Shown: positions 45,901 through 57,615, counted from the stretch's first letter. The stretch is 64,000 nucleotides of DNA from Amphimedon queenslandica (GCF_000090795.2 NW_003546348.1:53468-117467); one strand, 5' to 3'. Made by a program: numbers and translations. Notes: generated by a model from the sequence alone, not told the origin.

Positions 45901-46573
45901 GTATGTTAGCCCATATCCACTTTATACATAATATGTACTGATTTGTATATTAGGCGAATTGCTTGCTTCTCGTTTCAATCTCACAAATTATGAAGAATAT
46001 AACCTTTGCACTAGCATAGGTGATCAGAGTAAGTGCATGTTCATGTACTGTTATTTTCTATTCAAGGTGTAAAATGGTAGTGATTATGACTATAAAAATA
46101 TGCGATTTTACCCTGAAAATTAATATTGTATTTAAATAATTAAGCAAAAATAATATAAAAAATGAAAAATTCTCTTGGTGCATTTTTTTATAAAGTGCCC
46201 TGTACTCTAGTGGTACATGGTCATTGGCTAAATTTTATGAGCCTGAGCTCAAAGTTTTTCATGTAACATAAGAACACCTATTTGTCACAATTATTATCAA
46301 TTTTGTTGGCTGAAAAAAAACATCGAATGTTAGCTTTGGATTGAGCACATTTCCTCCAAATTATATGGAGCTCATTTTATGCCCTGCTTATAAAATACAG
46401 TGTAGTACTGATATACACTTTAAATGTTGGAAATCTTTTCCTCTCTAGTTACTCCATTAAATCCTACTGACTATCCTCAAGAAATTACAATAGATTGGGA
46501 GTTTGAGGCACCCGATGGAGAGCTACAAGAAACAGAGAAGAAGCTTGTATTTACCAAGAAAGTCAATAGATGA
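41289..46573 (+). CDS. RIN-family Ras/Rab interactor (SH2, Pro-rich, VPS9, RA)
   Basis: RIN proteins bind activated Ras through the RA domain and act as Rab5 GEFs in endocytosis. Twenty exons: 41289-41315, 41367-41428, 41486-41520, 41574-41696, 41902-41933, 41983-42167, 42420-42484, 42592-42714, 42759-42820, 42912-43156, 43222-43748, 43796-43847, 43904-44006, 44132-44389, 45023-45206, 45257-45400, 45665-45792, 45846-45900, 45954-46028, 46449-46573 (2610 nt, 869 aa). SH2: SLWMKLDLS, then GTFYVRSSSRSKYALSVRL with the phosphotyrosine-binding Arg, then GFYGIQGSNLQF. Several PPPLPPR/PPPLPPK SH3 ligands follow. VPS9: DDFLPLFVWVLAHS, EAEYIWGLAHP, GGYYLTTLTSA. RA: FDGPFSIPVLPTMTAAEI. It resembles vertebrate RIN1-3 overall; a one-to-one assignment is not expected in a sponge. 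Head to head with the RhoGEF. Confidence 0.9.
42857..42909 (+). repeat. (CT)n microsatellite forming the polypyrimidine tract of RIN exon 10
   Basis: An almost pure CT run ends in CTCTTAG directly at the acceptor of the exon starting 42912, so the microsatellite itself serves as the pyrimidine tract of this intron. Confidence 0.85.
44421..44962 (+). mobile_element. TIR-bounded carrier of the hairpin repeat family, palindromes lost (RIN intron 14)
   Basis: The element starts CAGGGTTTCCCGCAGGAT and ends ATGGGAAACCCTG, imperfect terminal inverted repeats. Between them lie about two and a half units of the repeat (TGACTAGGAGAGAATTC ... TTGCTCAAAAATTGGGCC). At both places where other arrays carry the 20-30 bp palindrome the sequence joins directly (GGGCCAAATTGGCC and AGGCCAAATTGGCC). 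Orientation is antisense to RIN. No transposase; likely a non-autonomous DNA transposon. A clear target duplication was not seen. Confidence 0.7.
46130..46300 (+). repeat. Old degenerate copy of the hairpin repeat (RIN intron 19)
   Basis: It retains TTCTCTTGGTGCATTTTT, a decayed core GCCCTGTACTCTAGTGGTACATGG and CATAAGAACACC in the family order, but with many differences. This suggests the family has been present for a long time. Confidence 0.6.
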
Positions 46574-46709
46574 TGATAGCACGGGGAGAGGAGAGGAGTT
46601 GTTTTGTGTCAAAAATCATATAATCATAACTAGCAATTACCAACGACATGTGTCAAAACTCAAATCAGATTTATTAGTGAAATTTAATGTTTTTTAAAGA
46701 TTATTATTA

Positions 46710-46771
<62 letters not shown>

Positions 46772-47082
46772 GCACAGGATAATTATACAAATCTTTGTGA
46801 GTTGTCCTTCAATGTACCGCTTGCATGAGATAGAGTCATTTGTTCTTCACGTCTCAAGCCATTATTAGTGTGTGTATCAATAATAAAAGCACTGGATCTA
46901 TAAGAGAGACTCGTCACTTATTCCTTGATAGCAGTGCATATTCTGTACTAGTCCCCTCCATTAGGAGTACTCTTGTCTCTAAACTCTTTATTCTCTGTAG
47001 GAGACTCGTACCAGTTGAGGACGACCCTGTAATGAGAAAGATGGATCTTCCATTTGATCTTCTGATGACTTTTATATAGAAT
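46574..47082. other. Convergent intergenic region with ATT microsatellite
   Basis: About 70 bp of (ATT)n at about 46698-46771 lies between the RIN and MBIP 3' ends. The rest is unique sequence with no supported gene. Confidence 0.6.
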
Positions 47083-47820
47083 TTATATCTCCTGACCTTT
47101 GCAATCCAGAGCCTCTTCCAACTCCTGAACTCTCTCTTCCAACATTAAAACGTTTTTGCTACCAATCTCAGGACGTGGGTAGTCTCTCCCTTCCAGTATT
47201 AGCTCCGCCCATAGCTCCTCCCTCAGATTTGGTATGCTGTCATTCGGGCCTTCACTGTTCTTCACTTGTCGAACTAAAAAATTGATAACGTTAGTACCTA
47301 TTGTTAGTTTGGATGATTTCCAGACACACAAACCGTGATTAGGTCTCCTATGGTATTCAATGTCAGTACGGGCACATCCCTCGTCACCTAAATGTCACAT
47401 GATGCCAATCATCATGTAACAAGTGTATGTACCTGTAGCTGCTGTTCGACGGCTAAACTCGAGCTGGTTTGAGACGTCGATTTGTTTTCTTTTAAAACGA
47501 GTGAAAGCATCAATCCTTTGCATTAGCTGCAAACAACAATAAAGATTTTTTTAAAGCAGAAGAACAATATTCATTTTTATAATTATTTATCTATTTATCC
47601 CGAGATTTATCCATACCTCTTCTTTTGAGGCTCTGATGAGAACTGGTTTGTCATCAGTTCCATTGGAGGGAGTGGCTGAGCATTGAGTGCCTCTGCTTGT
47701 TTTAATGACCTCATCCTCAGTGAGCTCTATCTCGACCTGGACATCTTCCTTTGCTAGGAATATCTCTTCACTCATCATATCGATCACCAGTGCAGTGACA
47801 GGAAGTAAACACGTGGTCAT
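47083..47820 (-). CDS. MBIP: MBIP homologue (MAP3K12-binding inhibitory protein / ATAC subunit)
   Basis: Exons in transcription order: 47820-47617, 47526-47433, 47387-47083 (603 nt, 200 aa from the first ATG). MBIP binds DLK/MAP3K12 and is a subunit of the ATAC histone acetyltransferase complex. The diagnostic block is SKEELMQRIDAFTRFKRKQID ... GDEGCARTDIEY, corresponding to human RRISAFIERKQAEI ... NSCARTDA. The C-terminus is a short leucine-zipper-like helix (LMLEERVQELEEALD). It is shorter than human MBIP (344 aa), lacking most of the N-terminal half. An internal start at 47778 (MMSEEIF) would place the CACGTG at 47810-47815 in the promoter rather than in codons, and may be the true start. 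Confidence 0.82.
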
Positions 47821-47864
47821 TTTTGTTATTAAAGGCACTCCCATTTGTTATTCTCTCAGTGATC
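47821..47864. promoter_or_regulatory. Head-to-head start region MBIP/TMEM62 (44 bp, or 86 bp with the later MBIP start)
   Basis: Very compact divergent start region. A CACGTG at 47810-47815 lies just inside the longer MBIP model and would be intergenic if MBIP starts at 47778. Confidence 0.45.
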
Positions 47865-50677
47865 ATGAAAATCTTTCTTATCATTTGTGTTCTCTTCTCT
47901 GCCTGGTGTCTCTCGTTCTTTCTGGACTGCTTCTTGTACGGTAGTCCCGTCCCTCTCAACAGTAGCCAGAATAGAGACGAGGCTCCTCCGTTTCATGGTG
48001 CAACATTGGATAACGTATTTTGGTTCTTACAGGTTTGATGACCCACCCTTTCTCTAATCTTTATGTTTACTCTTTTCAGGTATCAGATATTCACATTAGC
48101 GTGTACGTTGATCCTGGACGCTACGAAGACCTCAAGCTATTCATAAAGCAAGTTGTGGGGACAGTGAAACCAGCTGTAGTCTTTGTGACAGGTTTGTGAT
48201 GTCTCTTTCCCTCTAAGTCTTCCATACCTCCTCCTCTCTCTCTCTCATTATTCAGGTGATATTACGGATGCTAAAGGAGCCGATCAGTTGTCATCCACAC
48301 AGGAATCAAGAGAATGGCATATCTATAGAGACATTTTAAACCAGTCCCAATTCGGAGACATGCCATGGATTGACCTAAGAGGAAATCATGGTTAGGATAT
48401 TGTGTATGTATGCATAATGTCCTCCTTAAACAATCCTTCCTCCATTTCCTTTTATATTCATTCTTTCTCTTTCATTTTTAAAGATGCTTTTAATGTCCCA
48501 TGGAAGTATCACAGAGAAGACATGTATCGGTAGGAGCTCAATCTCATATTATATTATTCCCTTCACTCTTCCTCCTCTTTCTCTCTCTCTCTCTCCTTTT
48601 TAGTCAGTATGCTCTTAGCTCTACAAAGCATTCCTCAGTTGCATTTAAATGGTCCCATAAAACTAATTTTGGCGTCTATTCATTTGTTGGCATTGATGCT
48701 TGTCCATCCCCTGGACTAAAGAGACCTTATAACTTCTTTGGAGTCTTGCACGACGTAATAAAACGTTGACTTCAATTCCTCTAAATCTTCGTCTTTTTTA
48801 GGAAGATTTAACAATGATAGAGGACATAATGGCCGAAACAAAACGAGACAATGGAACCATTATACTCACTCATTATCCGTCATCGTTCATCACGTCCGAC
48901 TATAAAAGAATGAGAAATATTTTTAGGTAAAGTCAATATGTATACATTGTACTCGTGTATTATTTGTATAAACTAATATTTATTTATTTATACATTTTAC
49001 TTTCAGGCAGCTGTAACTAATTTAAATAGCATAATCTTAATAATAATAATAATAATAATAACAAAAATGGCATGTATATAATGCTATGTTGTATATATAT
49101 TAGTTATGTGCTGTGTTTTCTTTTAGTCATTCTATTGCTCACTTGTGTGGTCACTTACATTCTGGTGGAGAATACTTCTTTGAGAGGCTAGCAATGTATG
49201 CTCGTCATCCTGACGGACATCTTGAATTAGAACTGAGTGACTGGAAGTTTGTGAGAAAGTACGAGGAATTATAAATTAACAGCTAAAGCATCATGGATAT
49301 TTTTTGTTCCCACCCCCCCCCCCTCTCTCTCTCTAAAGGTTTAGATTATTAGCCTATGATCATGACATCTTATCATTTACTGACACTTCCTTGCATAAGT
49401 GGCCTCTAGTACTTATCACGAATCCAGTCAGTACACACTTTGCTTTACCAGGAAGAGAGCCCACTAGTAGAATCAAGCACTCAACTCATATTCGGTTTGT
49501 ATTCTTGTTACTGTATCCAGGCCTACCTTCTACTCCCTTTCTACCTCTCTCTCTCTCTCTCTCTCTTTCTCTTTTAGCATTCTTGCATTTTCACTCTGGT
49601 CTATAACTGATGTCCTTGTTTCAATTAATGGTGGCTCTAATCAATCTGCTACTCTTGCGGCAAAAGGTCAACCTCTTTATGTGTTGCCTTGGCAGACTAG
49701 CCACTATATGCATGGGAAGCACTCGCTGACAGTTTTTGTCAAAGTAAGACTCCGCGTGAGGCTTTGTAAAGTAAAGTTTTTTAGGACTCTAAAGGAAACG
49801 AGGCAAAGGTTTCTCAGAAGTTTTCATTGGATGGTAGCAAAGACCCTCTAGATAAATTACCAGGGTTTTTCTTATTGACTGACCACAGATCATTTGTTAG
49901 TGGATACTCCTCTCAACCTCTTTGTCACCCTTCCCTCTCATTATTCCTGTTTGTTGTAGGCTAGAATGACCTTCTTTTCTTTGTGGCTGTTATTAGTTAC
50001 TTGTTTGATGACTGCATGGTTTGGTGCAGGTGAGAAGCTCATCAGGTGTGTGTCTGTCATGACATGTACATGTGCATGTTGTAGGCTTTCAATATTTTCA
50101 AAACATGACAAGATATCCTCCAGTCTTTTATCCATTTTTATTTAACCTACTATATTTTGCAGTTGGTAAGGAGTATAAAGAATACGCTTTTCAATCATTT
50201 TAACCTTTCTCTAACTCACTCTCACGTCACAGGCCCATGGTACGTTGGTGAGGTACTCAGAGATGTCTACGGTCTAATATTTGTACATGGGATGATGGCC
50301 AGTGGCCACTTTATTCCAGGATCACTGACATACGTCCACGGAGTTGCTGAGGTCAGTTTTTAGACATCCATATATCTTTAATCATTAATGCTCTGTCAAA
50401 ATATCTTTTATAGATACTGACTTATTATCTACCGCTAAGCCTGTATCTGTCTTATCTGTTGCAGCCCAGAAACTCAAAGAAATGGAGGCACCAATGTGTC
50501 CTCTATCTATGGATGGCCTTCATTGCACTGGCAATCATGTACCACATGAGAGGAGTTAGGAGGATAGTGAGGAGCTATGGGTGGATCTCCTTAATTATTA
50601 GTCCGGGATACTGCTGGACTCTTGTGTTAGGCGGACTGTTAGTTTATTTAGCAATTAGGAAAGGAAAACGAACATAA
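47865..50677 (+). CDS. TMEM62: TMEM62 homologue (calcineurin-like phosphoesterase fold, multi-pass)
   Basis: Fourteen exons: 47865-48032, 48080-48191, 48256-48390, 48484-48529, 48604-48754, 48802-48926, 49127-49258, 49339-49494, 49578-49743, 49785-49895, 49960-50029, 50085-50165, 50233-50351, 50414-50677 (1836 nt, 611 aa; human 643). An N-terminal signal anchor precedes a metallophosphoesterase domain with metal motifs QVSDIHIS (DxH), TGDITDAK (GD), DLRGNHDAFN (GNHD), ILTHYPSS and LCGHLHSGG (GHLH), so the metal site looks complete. Then come a beta-sandwich-like region (HSTHIRILAFSLWSI) and about five C-terminal membrane helices (GPWYVGEVLRDVYGLIF, GHFIPGSLTYVHG). The physiological substrate of TMEM62 is not established. 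Order and motifs match the human protein throughout. Confidence 0.95.
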
Positions 50678-50842
50678 TTTAACACCAATAATAATAATAA
50701 TAATAATAATAGTAATAAACAATGATAGAGATGATTAAGCTACCCTTATAAATGATCAGTAAAGTGGTGAAATGGCCACACACATTGTATAATTGTGATA
50801 AAATAATAATAATTTTAATGGATCATCAGTCTGTAGAAATGT

Positions 50843-53800
50843 CTACTTGCTATCTGCTTCTTCTTGTTCTGCATCATCAGTGTTCTTGCTCTCTTTTAAA
50901 GGCAGTTCAGTTTCTTCAATCTTCATGATTTCTTCCATCTTTCCATTTTCAAGTTTTCCGTTTTCAGTGGAAGCAGTTACCCCTTCATCTTTCGTCTCTT
51001 CCAATTTGTCATCGTCTTTTTTTAATTTCTTTGCATCGTTAGTTCCTTTCCACGCAATCTCCTCTACTCCGTCTCCTTCTAATTTAGCCTTCAAACTGGC
51101 AGCAACTTCAGAGGCATTTTTTAATATCAGTTTTTCCATTAATCTCAGAATGATGCTGTTTCTTGTTCTTCCTGTGACTCTGTCACTTGCTAACAATTCC
51201 TTATCTTCCTGCAATAAAATATGAAGTAATATCTTTCTCAAATTTTCTCTCTTAAGTCTAAATTTTTTGGCTCAAAGTTGATACACAACATAAGAACATG
51301 TGTATGTATCAGAAAAAATTATAAAAACGGAGAATTCTCTCCTTGTAATTTTTCCCAATTTTTGAGCAACTTGACAACCCTGGTCCCTGGCCAAACTTAG
51401 TACAACAAAGTGTGTGTAGTTCCAGCTGTCAAAAACAAATTGAAACATTACTCATTAGTTACTGGTAGAGTGGAATGCCTCACATACTCTCCTAACATAT
51501 TGTACCTCAATGGTTGTCTTATAGGGCAGCTGGAGCAACTGGCATCTAATAATCAGAAACAGATCTCACTGATAGTACACATCATTAAATCATTAGTAAT
51601 GTATACCTCTTCTCCAGGAACTCCATTACTCTCTGGTCTCCTTGTACCCAGGCTTTCCTGTTCAATATTTCCTTTATTTGTTCATCAGTTCTCTTCTCTT
51701 CCTCCCATTTCTTCATCTCTTCCTCTGGTGTCGTTAGTAATCGCACAAAAGCAATTAGCTCTTCATTGAACGGCGAGTCACCCTGTGCCACTGAAAATGT
51801 ACTCAGCCTGCAAAGAACAGTATACTTAAATGACACAAGATTGAAGACTCGAATTAATACATTAATTAATTAACAGCGGCTAATTAATCAATTATTATTT
51901 AATTGACTGACATTGTGAATCTGAGCCTCTTGACCATTCTCTTAATGCAGTCATTGCTGGCACTACTCACTCCAATCCATATCTTCACGTAATCATATTC
52001 ATTATCCTCTACAGCAAATCCCTATGTAATAAACATATAATATGATAATAGTAATGATAAGTGTTAGCTACCTGATTAAGTATCATGTCACCGTTACCCC
52101 TGGGGCCATAAAATATCCTGAATTCATCCCCAGGGGACAAATCAGACATGCTATAAGAAATGCAGGCTTGCGTGTCAGTGTCAAAATCTGATAAAATCTA
52201 AAAAAAACATATACACCTACATTATTATTTTCTATCCCTTACTCTTCCTTGAGTATGATTAGCCATGTCCCACAGCGGTATTAATACCAGCTGGTTCTCT
52301 TTATAAAGATGAGACAACGACCGACTCACTGGGACTTTGTTCTGACGTGACATGACGCAACTCACCGCCCACTTGAAATCAATGAGATGAAACCCGACAG
52401 TGCATATGGGGAGAGAGAAATTGGAGAAGGCCTGAAATGAAGGATAAATAGGCAGTACTCAATGATAAAGACTGTATCAACAAAACACTTACTCGTAGTT
52501 GCTTGTGAAGGATGGCGTATAATCTTGCAATATTCCTTACTTGACTGATGCACTCCACTGCATTAAAAGAATTATATTATAATTCATATACATACAGGGT
52601 TTTGGTATAGCACTCATGCAGTTTAGCAAGTTTGAGGTGATTCCGACCAAAATAATTTTTTTACAAAATTTGAAAGCTACTTAGAATTTGGACCAAAATC
52701 CCTGTACTATTATAGTACAGGGTGTTTGGCCAAATTTCGCCAAAAATGACTAGGAAAGAATTCTCCATTTTTATAGTATTTTCTGATACATATACATGTT
52801 CTTATGTTGTGTAACAAGTTTGAGCCGATTCCGATCAAATTTAAATTTTTTATGAATTTTTAAAGTTACTCAAAATTTGGGCGAAAGTCCCTGTACTATA
52901 GTACAGGGTTTTTGGCCAAATTTTGCCAAAAATGACTAGGAGAGAATTCTCCATTTTTATAGTATTTTCTGATACATATACAAGTTCTTATGTTGTGTAG
53001 CAAGTTTCAACTGATTCCGATTGACTTTGGATTTAAAAAAAAATTTTAAAGTTGCTCCAAGTGCCATGCACTGTATTGCAGTATGCTTGCCAGTTGAGTA
53101 GGTACAATACATACATACATGTCTATACATACACACACACACACACACACGAAAGCACACATACTTAATACTGGTGAGCCTTGTAATTCTAGTAGATCCT
53201 CCTTATTAAAGAAGAGTGGCAAATTAAATGAGTTTGGAAGTACATCTAAAATGTAAAAAATACATAATGTTAATATAGTACAAAATAACTTAATTAGGTT
53301 TCGCAAAAAAAACTTTAAACCTTCTTCACATACATGTGCATAACACAGGCATCAAGTCAGCAAAAACGATATTATTTATAATTATATAATAATTATTATT
53401 CTTACTTATGTAGGGTTTCCAGAAAGATGAGAGTGAGTATCTTTCATTCAATAGCAATAAAGCCAACACGAGATTAGGCATTGCTGAGAGGAGTGGCTCT
53501 AACCGGACCAATCCTTCCATCTCCACAGACATCACTTTCTCTTTTGAGAAGAAAAGAGAATTCGGTATCTCTAAGACTTTGTCCTCTTCCTTGATACTTG
53601 TTCGTGCCCTTAGGCCGTAACCCATGGCACCAGGACACTCCATTATTTCAACCTGTAGAGGAGAAGGAGGGAATGACCTAAGGAAAAAGAAATTACTTTC
53701 TCAAATTTGGCACCGTTTGACGTAAGCCATGTCACAAACTCATCAACTGAGTCCTTCCTAGGTGGAAGAGGCATAGGAGAAGGGCCTATAATGATATTAA

Positions 53801-54136
53801 TAATTCAATATGGTAAAATAGGAATTCTGGTATTATATATAATATATATATATAAATAGAAAATCTAATTTTTACCTTGACGCTGTTCAATGGCGTGCAC
53901 AAGTTTAACTATAGCATCATATTCTTCCCATGTACTGGCATTTGGATTAGCAGTAGAACCAGGAGAAAACTTTGATGTCCCTGTATGTGTGTGTCACGAG
54001 GTCAACATAGCTATGACATATTATACTCACTTTCCAAAAGGCTGTCTATTAATCTTACGACTCCTTTGTCACTCAGAGCGTGGCAGAGCTTCTGTTTAGC
54101 CTCTGATTCTTGCTGTTTCCTTGACTTCTTTCCCAT
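50843..54136 (-). CDS. SETD3: SETD3 homologue (actin histidine N-methyltransferase)
   Basis: Twelve exons in transcription order: 54136-54031, 53980-53876, 53785-53697, 53652-53406, 53245-53165, 52557-52493, 52431-52243, 52197-52072, 52021-51912, 51807-51607, 51545-51506, 51208-50843 (1725 nt, 574 aa; human 594). SETD3 methylates actin His73 in the cytosol. Landmarks: WEEYDAIVKLVHAIEQRQG, GYGLRARTSIKEEDKVLEIP, FKWAVSCVMSRQNKVP (with the substrate-binding Arg), LIPLWDMANHTQG (NH of the SET core), FRIFYGPRGN (Tyr) and the RSB-domain block QLPYKTTIEEDKELL. The C-terminus is a long acidic tail (DDDKLEETKDEG) typical of the family. Two introns contain hairpin-family repeats. Start codon 62 bp from the first GLYAT-like gene. 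Confidence 0.93.
51255..51385 (+). repeat. Partial hairpin-family copy without palindrome (SETD3 intron 11)
   Basis: It contains the family words ACACAACATAAGAACATG, ATCAGAAAAAATTATAAAAA and GGAGAATTCTCTCCT, then TTTTTGAGCAACTTG. Only one unit remains and the palindromic core is missing. Antisense to SETD3. Confidence 0.8.
52590..53060 (-). repeat. Hairpin-bearing repeat, array 4 (SETD3 intron 5)
   Basis: Two and a half units. The core at about 52693 has an expanded centre (CTATTATAG) but intact stem CCCTGTACTA...TAGTACAGGG; the second core at about 52885 is standard. The left edge starts ACAGGGTTTTGG, resembling the CAGGGTTT terminus of other carriers. Sense to SETD3. Confidence 0.9.
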
Positions 54137-54198
54137 TAATGCTTTATGTGCATAGCACGTGGTTTAGTCACACCCAAAATCCCAAATTAAGAAATTCA
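54137..54198. promoter_or_regulatory. Head-to-head start region SETD3/GLYAT-like A (62 bp) with CACGTG
   Basis: CACGTG at 54156-54161 lies in the 62-bp gap between divergent start codons. Confidence 0.5.
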
Positions 54199-55226
54199 AT
54201 GATGGCTGATCACAAAATTGCAATTGAAGCTGATGCTAACAAGAGAGAAGAATTGAAGGGTTTCTTATACAAATATTGGCCTGATACAATAGAGGTATCA
54301 CAATAGACTAGATATGATATTATTGTACTAAGGTTATCTATAGATATTGCATGGATTGAGATTGGGAAAGGATCATAATGCCAAGATTTTAATTGATAAT
54401 TGGCCTGATGTAAAAACTGTAATACTAACCTATGATGAAGGAGAAACTACATGTAAGTAATCCACTTATAGGGGGGAAATTTATGGAAGCAGAATTTAAA
54501 ATGTTTTGTTGTATTTTTATAGTAATTTTTTCATTTGGCACTGATAATTCAAAAACGGCTTCAATTTTAAGGTCTGTTATTGATTTGCATTTGAATGATT
54601 CACAGCAAATATTTACTTACGGTACTACTTCTCAATAAATCTGATTGTTTTAAGTATTTAACACAGGTTTTGCTGAAATTTTTCAAGAAACAAAGAAATT
54701 TAACGTAGATATAAACTATGAACCCTTTTTTCGATATGTTTACACAACAGATACAGTGATAGAAAGGTAGGTATAGTTGCATTTAATGTATTAAATTAAA
54801 TAATTGTATAGACCAACTCTTCCTGAAGGATATAAAATTGATATTATTCATTCGTCTGATATTGATTTTGTGGTATCAAAATGGGGACTAGCTAAAGGTA
54901 GTCTCAAAATGAAACAGTTGATGAGGCGTTACATTACCAATTATCCAAATGTTGCAATTTATGATACATCAATCGAACCTCCTCGCTTAGTTTCATGGAA
55001 TGTATCATCAGCAATTGGCTGCCTCTACCACTTTTTTACAGTTGAGGAACATCGTGGCAAAGGATTAGGAACCATTGTCAAAATAGAATTGTTACAAAAG
55101 ATTCTAGCTAAAGGGATCACACCATTTAGTTACATTTATACTGATAATGCTAAAGCCCAAACAATATCTGAGAAGATTGGATTTGTTCGGGGCTCACTTT
55201 TGGCTGCTCAACTTATTTTACATTAA
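54199..55226 (+). CDS. GLYAT-like N-acyltransferase, tandem copy A
   Basis: Exons: 54199-54294, 54344-54452, 54523-54621, 54667-54766, 54812-55226 (819 nt, 272 aa). The N-terminal part (FLYKYWPDTIEILHGLRLG, WPDVKTVILTYDE) resembles the GLYAT N domain (VDKWPDFNTVVV). The C-terminal part is a GNAT fold: SAIGCLYHFFTVEEHRGKGLG with the acetyl/acyl-CoA pyrophosphate loop (RGKGLG), then SYIYTDNAKAQTISEKIGF, as in the FR47/GLYAT group. Such enzymes conjugate acyl-CoA to glycine or other amines; the substrate here is unknown. Copy A has a slightly different C-terminus (LLAAQLILH) from copy B. It shares its start region with SETD3, so copy A probably has a housekeeping-type promoter. Confidence 0.8.
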
Positions 55227-55299
55227 ACCCTTTCTAACATAGACAGCTTTTTGCTGTCAGACCTTTGATGTGTTTAGGCAATACTTGGGCAAAAAGTTG

Positions 55300-55400
55300 T
55301 AAAGCTTTTCTTTACACATTTTGGCAACAAGTTACGACAACAAAACTACTGGCAACGAAGCTGATTGTCAAATACCGCTATAATGTGGATTGTTATGGTG
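55300..55400 (+). repeat. Duplicated 3' flank of the GLYAT-like array (matches about 57065-57170)
   Basis: Shared words AAAAGTTGTAAA, TTTTGGCA(A/G)CAAG and ACTACTGGCA(A/G)C occur in order downstream of copies A and B, so the duplication unit included non-coding 3' flank as well as the gene. An old hairpin-family relic (ATTTTCTCCTATAGC) lies further on near 55605-55660. Confidence 0.7.
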
Positions 55401-55911
55401 TGGTTGTTAGTTTGAGAGAAGTAGGGATCTATATCAAACTTCAGTTACAATTGCACATTTAGTTACACTCCTTTTATATAAATAGAATTACAATTATGCC
55501 ATGTTGAAGTAATTTCAATTAAAAATACTATTTTTAAATGTTTTGCATTTAACAGAAACCTATAGCTTGCTTTTTAAAATGGAATTTTATGATAACATAT
55601 TGTCAATCAGAAAAAAATGATTAAAATGATGATTTTCTCCTATAGCAATTTTTGATGTGCATGCTGATTGAGCCTGAGACATATATCCTCTACTACTTAT
55701 TTACAACTGAAGTTCCTTCCATTCTCAAAAATCAAATTGCCACTTTATTACACTGATTGTTACAATCTATATGGATCTAACTCTTAATATAATATAATAA
55801 AATTATACTAAAAAGTTATTACTATTATAACTTGCTCTAGTTGACTTGCCAGTGGCTAATCTCATGTATATAAAAAGGTGTGCCAACTGGTTGCAAATTA
55901 GTGGTTAGGTG

Positions 55912-56927
55912 ATGGATCACAAAGTTGCTATTGAAGTTAATGCTAGCAAGAGAGAAGAACTGAAGGATTTCTTATGCAAATATTGGCCTGATACAATAGA
56001 GGTATCATAATAGACTACAAAGTAATAATTATTGTATTGAGGTTACTATAGATATTGCATGGATTGAAATTAGGAAAAGATCATAATGCTAAGATTTTAA
56101 CTGATTGTTGGCCTGATGTAAAAACAGTAATACTAACCTATGATGAAGGAGAAACTACATGTAAGTACCTAATCCACTTATTTATGGAAGCAGAATTTAA
56201 AATGTTTTACTGTATTTTTACAGTTGTTTTTTCATTTGGCACTGATGATTCAAAAACAGCTTCAATTTTAAAATCTGTCATTGATTCACAATCAAATGAT
56301 TCACATCAAATATTGATTAATGGTACTGCCTCTTAGTAAATCTGATTCATTTAGTTTTGCATAACATCAGGTTTTGAAGTTTTTCAAGAAATGAAGAAAT
56401 TGAACATAGATACAAATTGTGCACCCTTTTTTCGATATGTTTACACACCAGGTGCAGTGATAGAAAGGTAAGTATAGTTGCATTTGTTGTATTTAATTTA
56501 AGTAAAATAATTGTATAGACCAACTCTTCCTGAAGGATATAAAATTGATATTATTCATTTGTCTGATATTGAATTTGTTGTATCAAAATGGGGAGTAGCT
56601 AAAGGTAGTCTCAAAATGAATCAGTTGATGAGGCATTTCATTACCAATTATCCAAATGTTGCAATTTACGATACATCAATTGAACCTCCTCGCTTAGTTT
56701 CATGGAATGTATCATCAGCAATTGGCTGCCTCTACCACTTTTTTACAGCCGAAGAACATCGTGGCAAAGGATTAGGAACAATTGTCAAAATAGAACTGTT
56801 ACAAAAGATTCTAACTAAAGGGTTCACACCGTTTTGTTACATTTATGCTGATGATGCTAAAGCCCAAACAATATCTGAGAAGGTTGGATTTGTTCGGGGC
56901 TCACTCTATTTGCGTTACATCAATTAA
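55912..56927 (+). CDS. GLYAT-like N-acyltransferase, tandem copy B
   Basis: Exons: 55912-56001, 56052-56160, 56224-56322, 56371-56467, 56519-56927 (804 nt, 267 aa). Same five-exon structure and phases as copy A, with most differences being single substitutions; much intron sequence is also alignable, so A and B are a young pair. The CoA loop EEHRGKGLGTIV and the IGC/GCLYHFF strand are intact. It starts 1713 bp after copy A's start. A TATATAAAAAGG TATA-box-like sequence at about 55866-55878 lies 5' of its ATG, unlike copy A's CACGTG-type start region. Confidence 0.8.
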
Positions 56928-56946
56928 CTCTTAATCATTATTATAT

Positions 56947-56956
<10 letters not shown>

Positions 56957-57001
<45 letters not shown>
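56957..57001. repeat. (AT)n microsatellite
   Basis: About 45 bp of TA dinucleotides between GLYAT-like copies B and C. Confidence 0.95.
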
Positions 57002-57002
<1 letters not shown>

Positions 57003-57615
57003 CTAACATACATGTACCAACTACCAAGCCAACTTTCTTGTCAGTATATTATTGTTGTGGTTAGACAAAAGTTGTAAAAAGTATGAAAGCTATGGCACGT
57101 ATGTTTTGGCAGCAAGCTACTGGCAGCAAAGTTGCCCAGCGTATGATACTCAAATACTGCAGTGAACATAACAACGGAAATCTGACAAGTTAGGTTCTCA
57201 GTTCAATCAACCAATGTAGAGGTGAGCTGACCTTTATTTTCAGTTGTGGGGTATGGCTGGGTACTGTGTAAACCAGCATTATAGGAACTCTGAGAACTGG
57301 CTCAACTGGGTTCTTTAATGCTAATAGCAATGGGTATTTATAATATGGCATCTTGCATGCAGCTGCTTTACTTTCTCGTCAAAATCAGTTAAGGCTGTAG
57401 TACTGTATGGTGTATATACATGTACAAATCAAATAATAATTTTTTGGGATTTTAATATCTTTATTGTGTTTTAGTTTAAATGTGTGTTCATATAATTTGT
57501 TTTATATGAACTGGTTCAGCTTGGAAAAAGCCCAAAAGTTTGTCATTGCGTGGGCGGACGAGTTCTGAAGAAATCGCCCACGCATTCTAGATTAGCTCAG
57601 GCTGGCCTTATCATA

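Noticed and set aside
47310-47330. Possible very short (24-bp) intron in MBIP exon 3 (GTACTAACG...TTTTTTAG)
   Set aside because: The sequence has donor, branch and acceptor-like words, but it is in frame and open, and 24 bp is below the usual minimum intron size, so I kept it as coding.
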